A DNA stretch of 64,000 bases, taken from contig CAVSPU010000009.1 of the NCBI GenBank assembly GCA_963729815.1, forward strand, positions 42,646 through 106,645, given 5' to 3'. A program made the translations under genes and the position numbers. The number at the start of each line of letters is the position of its first letter. Within the stretch, counting starts at the first letter, position 1. This DNA comes from DAHUXN01 sp963729815 (GTDB lineage: Bacteria > Acidobacteriota > Terriglobia > Acidiferrales > UBA7541). Below are positions 1 through 15,926 of the stretch, piece after piece. The notes under the pieces are model-generated. The model searched no databases. It was not told the DNA's origin and saw nothing but the letters and a program-made list of their open reading frames with translations.

Positions 1-357
1 TTGCTGCTGCGCGGGACGGAAAAAGAAGAAGTGGAGCGCGGGCAGGTGATTGCGAAGCCGGGATCGATCACGCCGCACACGAAGTTCAAGGCCGAAGCGT
101 ACGTACTGACGAAAGAAGAGGGCGGGAGGCACACGCCGTTCTTCACGGGGTACCGGCCGCAGTTTTACTTTCGGACGACGGACGTGACTGGGGATGTGAA
201 GCTGGCGCAGGGAGTGGAGATGGTGATGCCGGGGGACAACGTGAGCGTGGAAGTGAGTTTGATCACACCGGTAGCGCTGGAGAAAGGGCTGCGGTTCGCG
301 ATTCGCGAAGGCGGCCACACCGTGGGCGCTGGTGCCGTCACCGAGATTATCGAGTAA
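1..357 (+). CDS. tuf: Elongation factor Tu, C-terminal part (gene starts before the window)
   Basis: This is the 3' end of an elongation factor Tu gene. EF-Tu is the cytoplasmic GTPase that delivers aminoacyl-tRNA to the ribosome. The 118 visible residues match domains II/III (RGQVIAKPGS, YRPQFYFRTTDVTG, MVMPGDN, then RFAIREGGHTVGAG near the end), with TAA at 355-357. The GTPase domain lies upstream of position 1, so the apparent TTG at the window edge is not a real start. Its position just before rpmG, tRNA-Trp, secE and nusG is a common bacterial arrangement and supports the call. Confidence 0.97.
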   Translation: MLLRGTEKEEVERGQVIAKPGSITPHTKFKAEAYVLTKEEGGRHTPFFTGYRPQFYFRTTDVTGDVKLAQGVEMVMPGDNVSVEVSLITPVALEKGLRFAIREGGHTVGAGAVTEIIE

Positions 358-362
358 TTTAT

Positions 363-740
363 ATGCAGACTCTGGAAGAGCAAATTTTTAGAACAGAATC
401 CGCTTCAATTCTTGGTCACCTTCGAGAATTGACGACCAGAAGAGGATATAAGTTTGACTGTCCGCCGGCGGACTGGCCCCAAGGGCAGACTGCCAAATTA
501 AGCAAGGATGGCAATTGGTTAGAGTTAACAGCTGCGTCCCCAAAGGAACTGGGTTCTATGCCGGAAATGATGAATGCCGCCGGGTTTCGCCTGACCACGA
601 GTTGGGGTCACAAGGTCATTATGTATCGCGAATTGAAGTCATGGCGAGTTTGGAATCCGACAATGATTGCGACGGATTCAGTTGAAGTAAGTAATGTTGG
701 TGAGTGGCTGGATGACCAAATCATGAAGGTATTGGGTTAG
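363..740 (+). CDS. Hypothetical protein between tuf and rpmG
   Basis: I do not recognise this 125-aa protein. It starts with ATG 5 nt after the tuf stop and ends 3 nt before rpmG, so it is read as part of the operon, probably by translational coupling because no clear Shine-Dalgarno is visible. It is mixed charged/hydrophobic and Trp-rich (three of its five Trp lie in the second half), has no signal peptide or membrane segment, and contains no catalytic motif I can name. The stretch is visibly AT-richer than tuf and rplK, which hints at a later insertion into a conserved operon. An immunity-like or phage-type small protein is possible, but nothing in the sequence decides it. Confidence 0.65.
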   Translation: MQTLEEQIFRTESASILGHLRELTTRRGYKFDCPPADWPQGQTAKLSKDGNWLELTAASPKELGSMPEMMNAAGFRLTTSWGHKVIMYRELKSWRVWNPTMIATDSVEVSNVGEWLDDQIMKVLG

Positions 741-743
741 CTG

Positions 744-893
744 ATGCGCGAAATCATCACATTGCAGTGTGGCGAGTGCAAAAACCGAAACTACGCGACC
801 ATGAAGAACCGGAAGAAGCACCCGGAACGGCTTGAGACGTCGAAGTTTTGCAATACGTGCCGGAAGCACACGCCGCACAAAGAAGTGAAATAG
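744..893 (+). CDS. rpmG: 50S ribosomal protein L33
   Basis: A 49-aa protein translated from ATG 744 to TAG 891-893. It begins MREIITLQCGECKNRNYAT and ends RKHTPHKEVK, the standard L33 layout. Two CxxC pairs (CGEC and CNTC) are kept, so this is the zinc-binding C+ form. L33 sits in the large ribosomal subunit near the E site. Location between tuf and tRNA-Trp/secE is typical of many phyla. Confidence 0.96.
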   Translation: MREIITLQCGECKNRNYATMKNRKKHPERLETSKFCNTCRKHTPHKEVK

Positions 894-914
894 GCGGCGA
901 GTTTTCTGAGCGCC

Positions 915-1322
915 ATGGATGAGCAAGAGCGCGAGTGGTCTTGCTACATGGTTCGATGCAAGGACGGATCGCTGTATGTCGGCGTCGCAACTGACGTAGA
1001 GGATCGAGCCCGGGAGCATAACCAGGGTCGCGGCGCGATGTTTACCGCGAAGCGTAGGCCAGTTGAGCTGATTTGGAGTGAAAGACATCCAAATCAACAC
1101 TCAGCCCGGCAACGCGAAGCTGAGTTGAAGGGCTGGCGACGAGAAAAGAAACTTGGATTGCTGGCGGGCAATTCAACGGGAGGCTCGCCGGCAAGCCCTG
1201 AGGCGCTGGGTTTAGCGCCGAAGGGTCGACGAGACCGGGCGGAGATTGAGAACAACCCTTCGGGCCAAAAGACGGCCCTCAGGGTGAATTCCGAACCAGG
1301 GGTTCGGAATTCAGGGGAGTAG
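915..1322 (+). CDS. GIY-YIG family nuclease-like protein
   Basis: Starts at ATG 915, 21 nt after rpmG. Residues about 8-85 form a GIY-YIG domain of the small UPF0213/YhbQ type: the first strand reads CYMVRCKDGSLYVG (degenerate GIY and YVG in place of YIG), followed by a REHNQGRG helix and a conserved REAELKGW helix. Such proteins are stand-alone putative endonucleases of uncertain role. The remaining 45 or so residues are low complexity, lie over three hairpins (1202-1313), and the stop codon at 1320-1322 is inside the tRNA-Trp gene. The C-terminal tail is therefore probably not a folded domain. It is placed inside the tuf-rpmG-tRNA-Trp-secE group. Confidence 0.8.
   Translation: MDEQEREWSCYMVRCKDGSLYVGVATDVEDRAREHNQGRGAMFTAKRRPVELIWSERHPNQHSARQREAELKGWRREKKLGLLAGNSTGGSPASPEALGLAPKGRRDRAEIENNPSGQKTALRVNSEPGVRNSGE
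1202..1285 (+). other. Two RNA hairpins upstream of tRNA-Trp
   Basis: Two self-complementary segments follow each other in the tail of the GIY-YIG reading frame. The first pairs GGCGCT (1202-1207) with AGCGCC (1214-1219). The second pairs ACCCT-TC-GGGCC (1255-1266) with GGCCC-TC-AGGGT (1274-1285), with a small symmetric internal loop and a 7-nt apical loop. Neither has a U tract, so they look like processing or spacer structures in the primary transcript rather than terminators. Confidence 0.5.
1285..1313 (+). repeat. Perfect 13-bp inverted repeat abutting tRNA-Trp
   Basis: TGAATTCCGAACC (1285-1297), a 3-nt spacer AGG, and GGTTCGGAATTCA (1301-1313) form a perfect 13-bp stem. Its last base is the first base of the tRNA-Trp gene. 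No T run follows. An RNase processing signal for the tRNA 5' end, an attenuator, or a remnant of a mobile palindrome are all possible. Confidence 0.75.
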
Positions 1323-1387
1323 GTTCAACGGTAGACCGCCGGTCTCCAAAACCGGATGTGGGGGTTCGAATCCCTCCTCCCCTGCCA
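1313..1387 (+). tRNA. tRNA-Trp (CCA anticodon)
   Basis: A complete cloverleaf. The acceptor AGGGGAG (1313-1319) pairs with CTCCCCT (1377-1383); discriminator G and encoded CCA (1385-1387) follow. The D arm has a short loop. The anticodon stem CCGGT/ACCGG closes the loop CTCCAAA with anticodon CCA, which reads UGG. The T arm GGGGG/CCCTC has loop TTCGAAT. A G73 discriminator is typical for tRNA-Trp. A tRNA-Trp between tuf and secE is a widely conserved arrangement. Confidence 0.97.
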
Positions 1388-1450
1388 GTTTTGGAGCAGA
1401 GGTAAGCGGGAAAAAGCAAGGCAGGATTTGAGGCGGGCGAAGCAGAGGCC

Positions 1451-1747
1451 ATGACAGAAGCTATCAAGGTGAAAGACGACAGCATTCACGGCGGCAGCGG
1501 AGGGAACGGAGAGGGCGCCGTTGCTTCTTCCCTTGGCCGCCTGGCGTCGACTCCGCGCCGCTGGAAGCAGTTTATTCACGACGTGCGCTCGGAAATGGCC
1601 AAGGTGGTCTGGCCGACGCGGCAGGATGTGATTTCTTTGACAGGCGTGGTTATCGTCACGGTGGCTTTTTTCGGTCTGTTTTTCTTATTGACCGACAGTG
1701 TCTTCAGCCGCCTAGAAACGCTGGTACTCAACTATTTTAAACACTGA
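1451..1747 (+). CDS. secE: Preprotein translocase subunit SecE
   Basis: A 98-aa SecE, the small essential membrane subunit of the SecYEG channel. The first 45 or so residues are a Gly/Ser-rich soluble extension. The conserved SecE core follows: FIHDVRSEMAKVVWPTRQD, then one transmembrane helix (about residues 63-82) and a short C-terminal tail. Length fits single-TM SecE proteins. It lies 64 nt after tRNA-Trp and 13 nt before nusG, the classic secE-nusG pair. Confidence 0.96.
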   Translation: MTEAIKVKDDSIHGGSGGNGEGAVASSLGRLASTPRRWKQFIHDVRSEMAKVVWPTRQDVISLTGVVIVTVAFFGLFFLLTDSVFSRLETLVLNYFKH

Positions 1748-1760
1748 GCAAGGAAGCAGC

Positions 1761-2294
1761 ATGGCGAAGCAGTGGTACATCGTCCACACCTATTCTGGCT
1801 TTGAGAAGAAGGTGAAGGAAAGCCTGGAAGGGCGCGTGGCGGCGTTCGGGCTGCAGGACAAGATTGGCCGGATGATTATCCCGACCGAATCCGTGGTCGA
1901 GGTGCGCGGCGGCAAGAAAGTGGTTTCGGCGCGGATGTGCTATCCGGGCTACCTGCTGGTCGAGATGGATATGGACGACTACACGTGGCACGTGGTGCGC
2001 TCGACGCCGCGCGTCACGGGATTCGTCGGGTCGGGGCAGACGCCAACGCCGCTGAGCGAAGAGGAAGTCGAGAACATTTTGAATCGGGCGACCACCACGG
2101 CGGAAAAGCCGCGGCCGCGCCTTACGTTTGACCGCAACGAATCGGTGCGCATCGTGGATGGGCCGTTTGCGAATTTTACGGGCGTGGTCGAGGAAGTGAA
2201 TTCCGACCGCAGCACGCTGAAAGTCAGCGTGACGATTTTCGGGCGCTCGACACCGGTGGAGCTGGATTTCGCGCAAGTGGAGAAGGTCGCCTAG
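1761..2294 (+). CDS. nusG: Transcription termination/antitermination factor NusG
   Basis: A 177-aa NusG that binds RNA polymerase and controls pausing, Rho termination and transcription-translation coupling. The NGN domain opens with KQWYIVHTYSGFEKKV and includes the PGYLLVEM strand. The C-terminal KOW domain shows VRIVDGPFANFTGVVEE. RBS AAGGAAG lies 6 nt before ATG. It is co-transcribed with secE and the L11 operon genes. Confidence 0.97.
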   Translation: MAKQWYIVHTYSGFEKKVKESLEGRVAAFGLQDKIGRMIIPTESVVEVRGGKKVVSARMCYPGYLLVEMDMDDYTWHVVRSTPRVTGFVGSGQTPTPLSEEEVENILNRATTTAEKPRPRLTFDRNESVRIVDGPFANFTGVVEEVNSDRSTLKVSVTIFGRSTPVELDFAQVEKVA

Positions 2295-2337
2295 CGGAGC
2301 GCTACGGCGTTTTTGGATTTATCGCAAGGGAGTCAAG

Positions 2338-2766
2338 ATGGCAAAGAAAGTCCAGGCAATGGTGAAATTGCAGTTGCCGGCCGCCAAGGCGACGCCGGCG
2401 CCGCCCGTGGGCACGGCGTTGGGCCCGCAGGGCGTGAACATCATGGATTTTTGCAAACAGTTCAACGCCAAGACCAATAAGGAGCCGGAAGGGATGATCA
2501 TTCCGGTTCTCATTACGATTTTCACCGACCGGAGCTTCACGTTCATCACCAAAACGCCGCCGGCGTCGGAATTGCTGAAGCGCGCGGCGGGCATCGTGAA
2601 GGGCTCGCCGGAGCCGAATCGCAATAAAGTCGCCAAGATCACGCGCAAGCAGGTGGAAGAAATCGCGAAGGTGAAATTGGTGGACTTGAACACGATGAGC
2701 CTGGAATCGGCGGTACGCACCGTGATGGGCACGGCGCGCAACATGGGAATCGAAGTGGAAGGGTAG
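2338..2766 (+). CDS. rplK: 50S ribosomal protein L11
   Basis: A 142-aa L11 of standard length. It begins MAKKVQAMVKLQLPAAKA and has the conserved PPVGTALGPQGVNIMDFC loop and the C-terminal rRNA-binding domain. L11 forms the GTPase-associated stalk base on 23S rRNA. RBS AAGGGAG lies upstream. The L11-L1 pair is normally autoregulated by L1 binding to its mRNA leader; the 43-nt nusG-rplK gap is short and I could not identify a clear L1 target in it. Confidence 0.98.
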   Translation: MAKKVQAMVKLQLPAAKATPAPPVGTALGPQGVNIMDFCKQFNAKTNKEPEGMIIPVLITIFTDRSFTFITKTPPASELLKRAAGIVKGSPEPNRNKVAKITRKQVEEIAKVKLVDLNTMSLESAVRTVMGTARNMGIEVEG

Positions 2767-2775
2767 GAGACTGCG

Positions 2776-3489
2776 ATGAGCAAGGCGGGCGGAAAGAAAA
2801 TCCAGAATGCGCGCAAGTTGGTCGAGGCGCGCGCCTATAAGCTCGGCGAAGCCGCCGAGCTGCTGAAGAAGGCGCATTTCGTGAAATTCGACGAGACGGT
2901 CGAACTGTCCATTAATCTGGGCGTCGACCCGAAACAATCGGACCAGATGGTGCGCGGCACCGTCGTGCTGCCGAATGGCCTGGGGAAATCGAAGCGCGTG
3001 CTCGTGATCGCCACGGGCGAAAAAGTACGCGAAGCGGAAGAGGCGGGCGCGGATTTCATTGGCGGCGAAGACATGGTCACGAAAATCGCGGGCGGCTGGA
3101 CGGATTACGACGCCGTCATCGCCACGCCCGACATGATGAAGTCCGCCGGGCGCCTCGGCAAAGTGCTCGGGCCGCGCGGCCTGATGCCGAACCCCAAGAC
3201 GGGCACGGTAACATTCGAAATTGCCCGCGCCGTGAAGGAGATCAAGGCCGGCAAAGTGGAGTTCCGGCTGGACAAGACGGGAATTATCCATTCGCCGATC
3301 GGCAAAATCAGTTTTGGCGCGCAGCAACTTGCGGAGAACGCCTCTGCGCTGCTGGGCGCGGTGGGCAAAGCAAAGCCCGCTTCCGCCAAGGGCAAGTACA
3401 TCCAGCGCGTCACGCTTACCTCCACGATGGGGCCCGGAATTTTGATTGACCATGCCGAGGTCGACGCGGCCATGGCAACCGCTGCGTAA
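2776..3489 (+). CDS. rplA: 50S ribosomal protein L1
   Basis: A 237-aa L1, the mobile stalk protein near the ribosomal E site and usual translational repressor of its own operon. Visible hallmarks are VELSINLGVDPKQSDQMVRG and the signature GKVLGPRGLMPNPKTGTVT. Normal length. It lies 9 nt after rplK with a GGAG ribosome-binding site. Confidence 0.98.
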   Translation: MSKAGGKKIQNARKLVEARAYKLGEAAELLKKAHFVKFDETVELSINLGVDPKQSDQMVRGTVVLPNGLGKSKRVLVIATGEKVREAEEAGADFIGGEDMVTKIAGGWTDYDAVIATPDMMKSAGRLGKVLGPRGLMPNPKTGTVTFEIARAVKEIKAGKVEFRLDKTGIIHSPIGKISFGAQQLAENASALLGAVGKAKPASAKGKYIQRVTLTSTMGPGILIDHAEVDAAMATAA

Positions 3490-3510
3490 CGGAGTTTGAA
3501 GGAGCCGTGC

Positions 3511-4077
3511 ATGGGAATGAAGAAGGCTGAAAAGAAGGAAAAGGCAAATTCGCTTCGCGCGGAGCTCACGAACGTCGCGAGCGTGATTCTCTCGACATTT
3601 CAGGGCATCACTGTCGAGCAGGACACGCAGCTTCGGCGCGCTGTCGAGAAGGCGGGCGGGCATTACGAGGTCGTGAAGAACACTTTGATTGAGCGCGCCG
3701 GCACGGGCACGCCGGTCGAGCCGCTGCTGAAGAATCTGTCGGGCACGAATTCGATTGCCTACACCATGGCGGATCCAGTCGCGCTGGCGAAAGTTCTGAC
3801 GAAAGTCGCGAAGGACGTTCCTGCGTTTCAGTTCCGCGCGGGCTGGGTCGAAGGGCGCGTCATTTCGATTCAGGAGATTCAGCAGCTCGCGCAATTGCCG
3901 AGCAAGGAAGAGCTGATCAGCAAGGTCATGTTCCTGTTGAATGCACCGGCGCAGAGGCTGGCCTCGGTGATGGCGGCGGTGCCGCGCAATCTCGCGGTGG
4001 TGACGAGCGAGGCAGTGAAGGCCAATAAGTTCGGCTCGGGCGGCGCAGAACCTGCCCCGGCGGCGAAACCGGAATAA
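3511..4077 (+). CDS. rplJ: 50S ribosomal protein L10
   Basis: L10 anchors the L7/L12 dimers on the ribosome. I place the start at ATG 3511 because GAAGGAG (3498-3504) sits 6 nt upstream. An in-frame TTG at 3496 overlaps that site and is unlikely. Residues show VILSTFQGITVEQDTQLR and HYEVVKNTL, typical of L10, with an Ala/Pro-rich C-terminus. The gap to rplA is only 21 nt, so there is little room for the long L10 leader known in enterobacteria. Confidence 0.96.
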   Translation: MGMKKAEKKEKANSLRAELTNVASVILSTFQGITVEQDTQLRRAVEKAGGHYEVVKNTLIERAGTGTPVEPLLKNLSGTNSIAYTMADPVALAKVLTKVAKDVPAFQFRAGWVEGRVISIQEIQQLAQLPSKEELISKVMFLLNAPAQRLASVMAAVPRNLAVVTSEAVKANKFGSGGAEPAPAAKPE

Positions 4078-4110
4078 CGAGTTTAACTTTTAGGAGGATA
4101 GGAAAACGCG

Positions 4111-4491
4111 ATGGCGAGCAAAGTGGAGACAATTCTGGATGAGATCAAGGGCCTGACGCTTCTCGAAGCGTCGGACTTGGTCAAGAAAATGGAAGAGACG
4201 TTCGGCGTTTCCGCGGCTGCGGCTGCCCCGGTGATGATGGCGGGCGGCGGCGCGGCGGGAGCGGCTCCGGCCGAGGAGAAGACGGAATTCAGCGTCATCC
4301 TCACGGAAGTCGGCGCGAACAAGATCAACGTGATTAAGGCGGTTCGCGAAGTCACCAGCCTGGGCCTGAAGGAAGCGAAGGACCTGGTGGATGGCGCGCC
4401 CAAGCCGGTGAAAGAGGGCATCAACAAGGACGAAGCCGCCACGATCAAGAAGAAGTTCGAAGACGCGGGAGCCAAGGTCGAGATCAAGTAG
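4111..4491 (+). CDS. rplL: 50S ribosomal protein L7/L12
   Basis: A 126-aa L7/L12, the multi-copy stalk protein that recruits translation GTPases. The N-terminal dimerisation domain (KVETILDEIKGLTLLEASDL) is followed by an Ala/Gly hinge and the conserved C-terminal domain containing KINVIKAVREVTSLGLKEAK. AGGAGG and AGGA lie upstream of ATG 4111. Confidence 0.98.
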   Translation: MASKVETILDEIKGLTLLEASDLVKKMEETFGVSAAAAAPVMMAGGGAAGAAPAEEKTEFSVILTEVGANKINVIKAVREVTSLGLKEAKDLVDGAPKPVKEGINKDEAATIKKKFEDAGAKVEIK

Positions 4492-4495
4492 TGCC

Positions 4496-4575
4496 GTCGC
4501 CGCGGAAAATTCGCCCGGCGACCAAGGAATCCGTCTACGCGCGTGCCTTTTCGAGATGCTCCATCTCGTCACGCG
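4496..4575 (+). promoter_or_regulatory. Hairpins in the rplL-rpoB intercistronic region
   Basis: Two stem-loops occupy the 161-nt gap. GTCGCCG (4496-4502) pairs with CGGCGAC (4516-4522). A two-part stem pairs CGCGTG (4540-4545) with CACGCG (4570-4575) and CGAGATG (4552-4558) with CATCTCG (4562-4568) around a 3-nt loop. Position matches where other bacteria have an attenuator or RNase III processing site that lowers rpoBC expression relative to ribosomal proteins. Function here is inferred from location. Confidence 0.55.
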
Positions 4576-4652
4576 TCCTGCCCGGACTCGATGCTGTGGT
4601 GTCGCCACGGCGCGTATCCGGTTTAGCCCCGGAAGGGATGAGGTAAGCCAGC

Positions 4653-9089
<4,437 letters not shown>

Positions 9090-9094
9090 TCGCC

Positions 9095-9151
9095 CCCGGG
9101 ATTTTTCCCGGGAGCATGACAACGATTTTTTTGTCCCGGTTCGGCCGGGAC
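9095..9151 (+). promoter_or_regulatory. Tandem hairpins between rpoB and rpoC
   Basis: The 75-nt gap holds CCCGGGA (9095-9101) pairing with TCCCGGG (9106-9112), loop TTTT. It also holds GTCCCGG (9133-9139) pairing with CCGGGAC (9145-9151), loop TTCGG. The second stem ends directly at the GGGAGG ribosome-binding site of rpoC, so folding could tune rpoC translation or protect a processed end. Role is inferred from position only. Confidence 0.55.
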
Positions 9152-9164
9152 GGGAGGTCAGCCA

Positions 9165-13352
<4,188 letters not shown>

Positions 13353-13378
13353 GGAAAACCTTAGTCTCGGGTCATTCG

Positions 13379-13415
13379 GGCGGCGTACCAGTCAGGTGCG
13401 CCGCCTTTTCGTTTT
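13379..13415 (+). terminator. Rho-independent terminator after rpoC
   Basis: GGCGGCGTACC (13379-13389) pairs with GGTGCGCCGCC (13395-13405), one G-U pair, loop AGTCA, followed by TTTTCGTTTT. This is a strong intrinsic terminator closing the secE-rpoC cluster. Confidence 0.9.
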
Positions 13416-13607
13416 ATCCGCTGTGAATTTGCACGCCGAAACGAACTCTGCCACCGATTGAGCCTGTGGAAACTCCCCGCTCTTTAGCGTTTATCCCGGC
13501 GAATGGCGTGCCTACAATTGATTGGTGTGCTGTCCTTGTCGCGGTGCTCTGCCGCCGCTCCTCGGACCGATCTTTGTTCCTTTCTCTTTCTATTGGTGGG
13601 CCCGCTT

Positions 13608-15908
13608 ATGCCAAACAGGAAAAAAAAGGCGGCTGACGGTGCGCTAACTGGAGGCGAACACGAAAAGCTGCTCTCCGTGGTCTCCAAGTCCCGCCAGGGT
13701 TTTTGCGAGCTGATTGATAGCTTCGACCGCCTCGCTTTCAACGTCTCCCTGGACGGCCGGCTCCGCGTCATCAACCGCAAATTTGCCTCGGTTCTCGGCC
13801 TCCCGTTTTCTTCCATCGTCGATCATCCGCTGGAAGAATTTCTGGCCGAGCCGGCGCACGAGGAAATCGAACGCGCCTTGGCTTACTTCGTCGAGAAACG
13901 CTTTTGGAGCGGCGTGCTCCGGGTTCGGTGGAAACACTCGCAAGAAGAGCGCTTCTACGATTGCACCTTCTATGCGGTCGTCAAGGAAGGACAGGTTGTC
14001 GGCGCAAGCGGCCTCGCGCGCGATATTTCCACCCAGCATGAAACGGAATCTCGCTTCACCGATCTTTTTGAAACTCTTCACGAGGGCGTGTATTTCAGCG
14101 ATCCGGATGGGACGTTGCTCGGCGTGAATCCGGCTATGGTCCGCATGCTCGGATATGAGACGAAGGAAGAGCTGCTCGCGAAAAATCTGGGCGATCACCT
14201 TGCTGATTTGTCTCCGCGCGGCCCATTGCTTGCCGAACTCCAGGAAACCGGCGTCCTGCGCGACCGGCAAATTGTTCTCCGCCGCAAAGATGGCTCGCTG
14301 ATTCGCGTGCTCAATTCGTCCGTCGCCATCCGAGATGTTTCCGGCCGGTTCATTCGATTTCAAGGCTCCCTGGTTGACATCTCGGAGCGCCTCGAGATCG
14401 AGCGGCGTCTGCGGGAAGAGCAGGAATTCGTCCGCCGGCTCATTGCCTGTTTTCCGGACATCATCGTCGTCCTCGACACGCATGGCCGCTATACCTTCGC
14501 CAGTCCGCGCGTGCAGGAATTTCTGGGCTATGGCTCGGAAGAGTATATCGGCGAGAATCTTGAAGCTCGTCCACACCCCGAAGATCGCGAGACTGTCATC
14601 CAATTTTTTCGCAGCCTGATCAGCGGCAAGAGAGCCTTTGGAAGCGTCGAATACCGCACGCGGCATAAGGACGGGCGCTGGCGCACCTTTCGCGCCAACG
14701 CAAGCCCGCTCACCGACGCGGAAGGAAAGGTCATCGGCGTCGTTGCCTCGGCCCGTGACGTCACGGAATCGAAGCGTCTCGAGCAGCAGTTGCTTCAATC
14801 GGAAAAGCTCGCCGCGATCGGCCAAATGGTCTCCGGTGTCGCGCATGAACTCAACAATCCGCTTACGGCGATTCTCGGCGTGAGCGATCTGCTTCATGAG
14901 CATGCCACCGACGACACTTCCCGCCGCCATATTGCCCTGGTTCAGAAGCAGGCCCGCAAGGCTGCCGAGCTGGTTCAAGGATTGTTGACTTTTTCCCAGC
15001 CCTCGCGTCTTAAGAGCCAGCAAGTGCGCCTGGAAGACATGATCGCTCGAGCGCTTGAACTGCAACGTGACTCGCTGGCCGCGCGGAATATCACCGTGGA
15101 TTTTCAGATGGAAGATGGCTTGCCGCTCATTGCCGCTGACCCGAACCACATGGTGCAGGTTTTTGTGAATCTGTTCACCAACGCGGAACAGGCGATTGCC
15201 TCCGCGCGCGATCATGGCCGGATGGTCATTCGCGTTCGTGAATCGGAGCAGAAATTGCAAGTCGTCATCGACGATGATGGTCCAGGCATCACGCCGGATA
15301 TTCGCTCCAAGGTTTTCGATCCCTTTTTTACCACGCATCGCGCCAGCGGCGGCGCTGGACTGGGGTTGACCATCTGCCTGGTGATCGTCAAAGACCACGG
15401 CGGCACGATCGAAGCGCTGCCTTCGCCGGAAGGCGGCGCTCGTTTTCGCATTCTTCTCCCAGCATCAGAACCGGCAGTGTCTTCGCCAAAATCTCCCCGC
15501 GCGGTTCGAGGCAATGGATTGAAGGATTGTTCGATACTTGTCGTGGATGACGAAGAGGCAATTCGGGAATTGATCAAAGAGGGGCTCGGTGCCCGCGCCG
15601 CCTTGATTGATGCTGTTTCCACGGCTGAAGAGGCATGGAATCGTTTGTCTTCGCGCGCATACGACGTCGTCCTCTGCGACTTCAACCTCGGCGACATGAG
15701 CGGGACCGAACTCTTTGAACGTGTAGGCAGCCGCGCAGGTCAAAAGAATCCGCGGTTTCTTTTTATGACTGGCGAGCTGCTCGATTCAGCGCAAATTGCA
15801 GCTCTCGAAAAAAAAGATTCCGGCGCCCTGCAAAAGCCGTTTCAATTGGCGGAACTCGTCGCAGCCCTGGAAAAATTCATCAGCGTCCCTTCGGCCGCGC
15901 AGGAATAA
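13608..15908 (+). CDS. Hybrid sensor histidine kinase: three PAS domains, HisKA, HATPase, receiver
   Basis: A cytoplasmic hybrid histidine kinase of about 766 aa with no transmembrane segment in this form. I place the start at ATG 13608 (MPNRKKKAADG) after GGTGGG. An in-frame GTG or other start back to 13503 would add 35 residues that look like translated leader. Order: three PAS domains (about 20-140, 145-265, 270-390; each ends in a PAC-like segment such as RDISTQ, DISERL, RDVTES), HisKA with phospho-acceptor H413 in GVAHELNNPL, HATPase with NLFTNAEQAI, DDGPGI and GAGLGLTI, then a receiver with D691 in LCDFNLGDMSG and a KPF lysine. No cognate regulator or output domain is adjacent. Confidence 0.93.
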   Translation: MPNRKKKAADGALTGGEHEKLLSVVSKSRQGFCELIDSFDRLAFNVSLDGRLRVINRKFASVLGLPFSSIVDHPLEEFLAEPAHEEIERALAYFVEKRFWSGVLRVRWKHSQEERFYDCTFYAVVKEGQVVGASGLARDISTQHETESRFTDLFETLHEGVYFSDPDGTLLGVNPAMVRMLGYETKEELLAKNLGDHLADLSPRGPLLAELQETGVLRDRQIVLRRKDGSLIRVLNSSVAIRDVSGRFIRFQGSLVDISERLEIERRLREEQEFVRRLIACFPDIIVVLDTHGRYTFASPRVQEFLGYGSEEYIGENLEARPHPEDRETVIQFFRSLISGKRAFGSVEYRTRHKDGRWRTFRANASPLTDAEGKVIGVVASARDVTESKRLEQQLLQSEKLAAIGQMVSGVAHELNNPLTAILGVSDLLHEHATDDTSRRHIALVQKQARKAAELVQGLLTFSQPSRLKSQQVRLEDMIARALELQRDSLAARNITVDFQMEDGLPLIAADPNHMVQVFVNLFTNAEQAIASARDHGRMVIRVRESEQKLQVVIDDDGPGITPDIRSKVFDPFFTTHRASGGAGLGLTICLVIVKDHGGTIEALPSPEGGARFRILLPASEPAVSSPKSPRAVRGNGLKDCSILVVDDEEAIRELIKEGLGARAALIDAVSTAEEAWNRLSSRAYDVVLCDFNLGDMSGTELFERVGSRAGQKNPRFLFMTGELLDSAQIAALEKKDSGALQKPFQLAELVAALEKFISVPSAAQE

Positions 15909-15926
15909 TCAAACGCTAAGCACGGT

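Noticed and set aside
2302..3894. A 530-codon minus-strand frame antisense to rplK-rplJ
   Set aside because: It is a shadow of the ribosomal-protein genes, with no start signal or recognisable fold.
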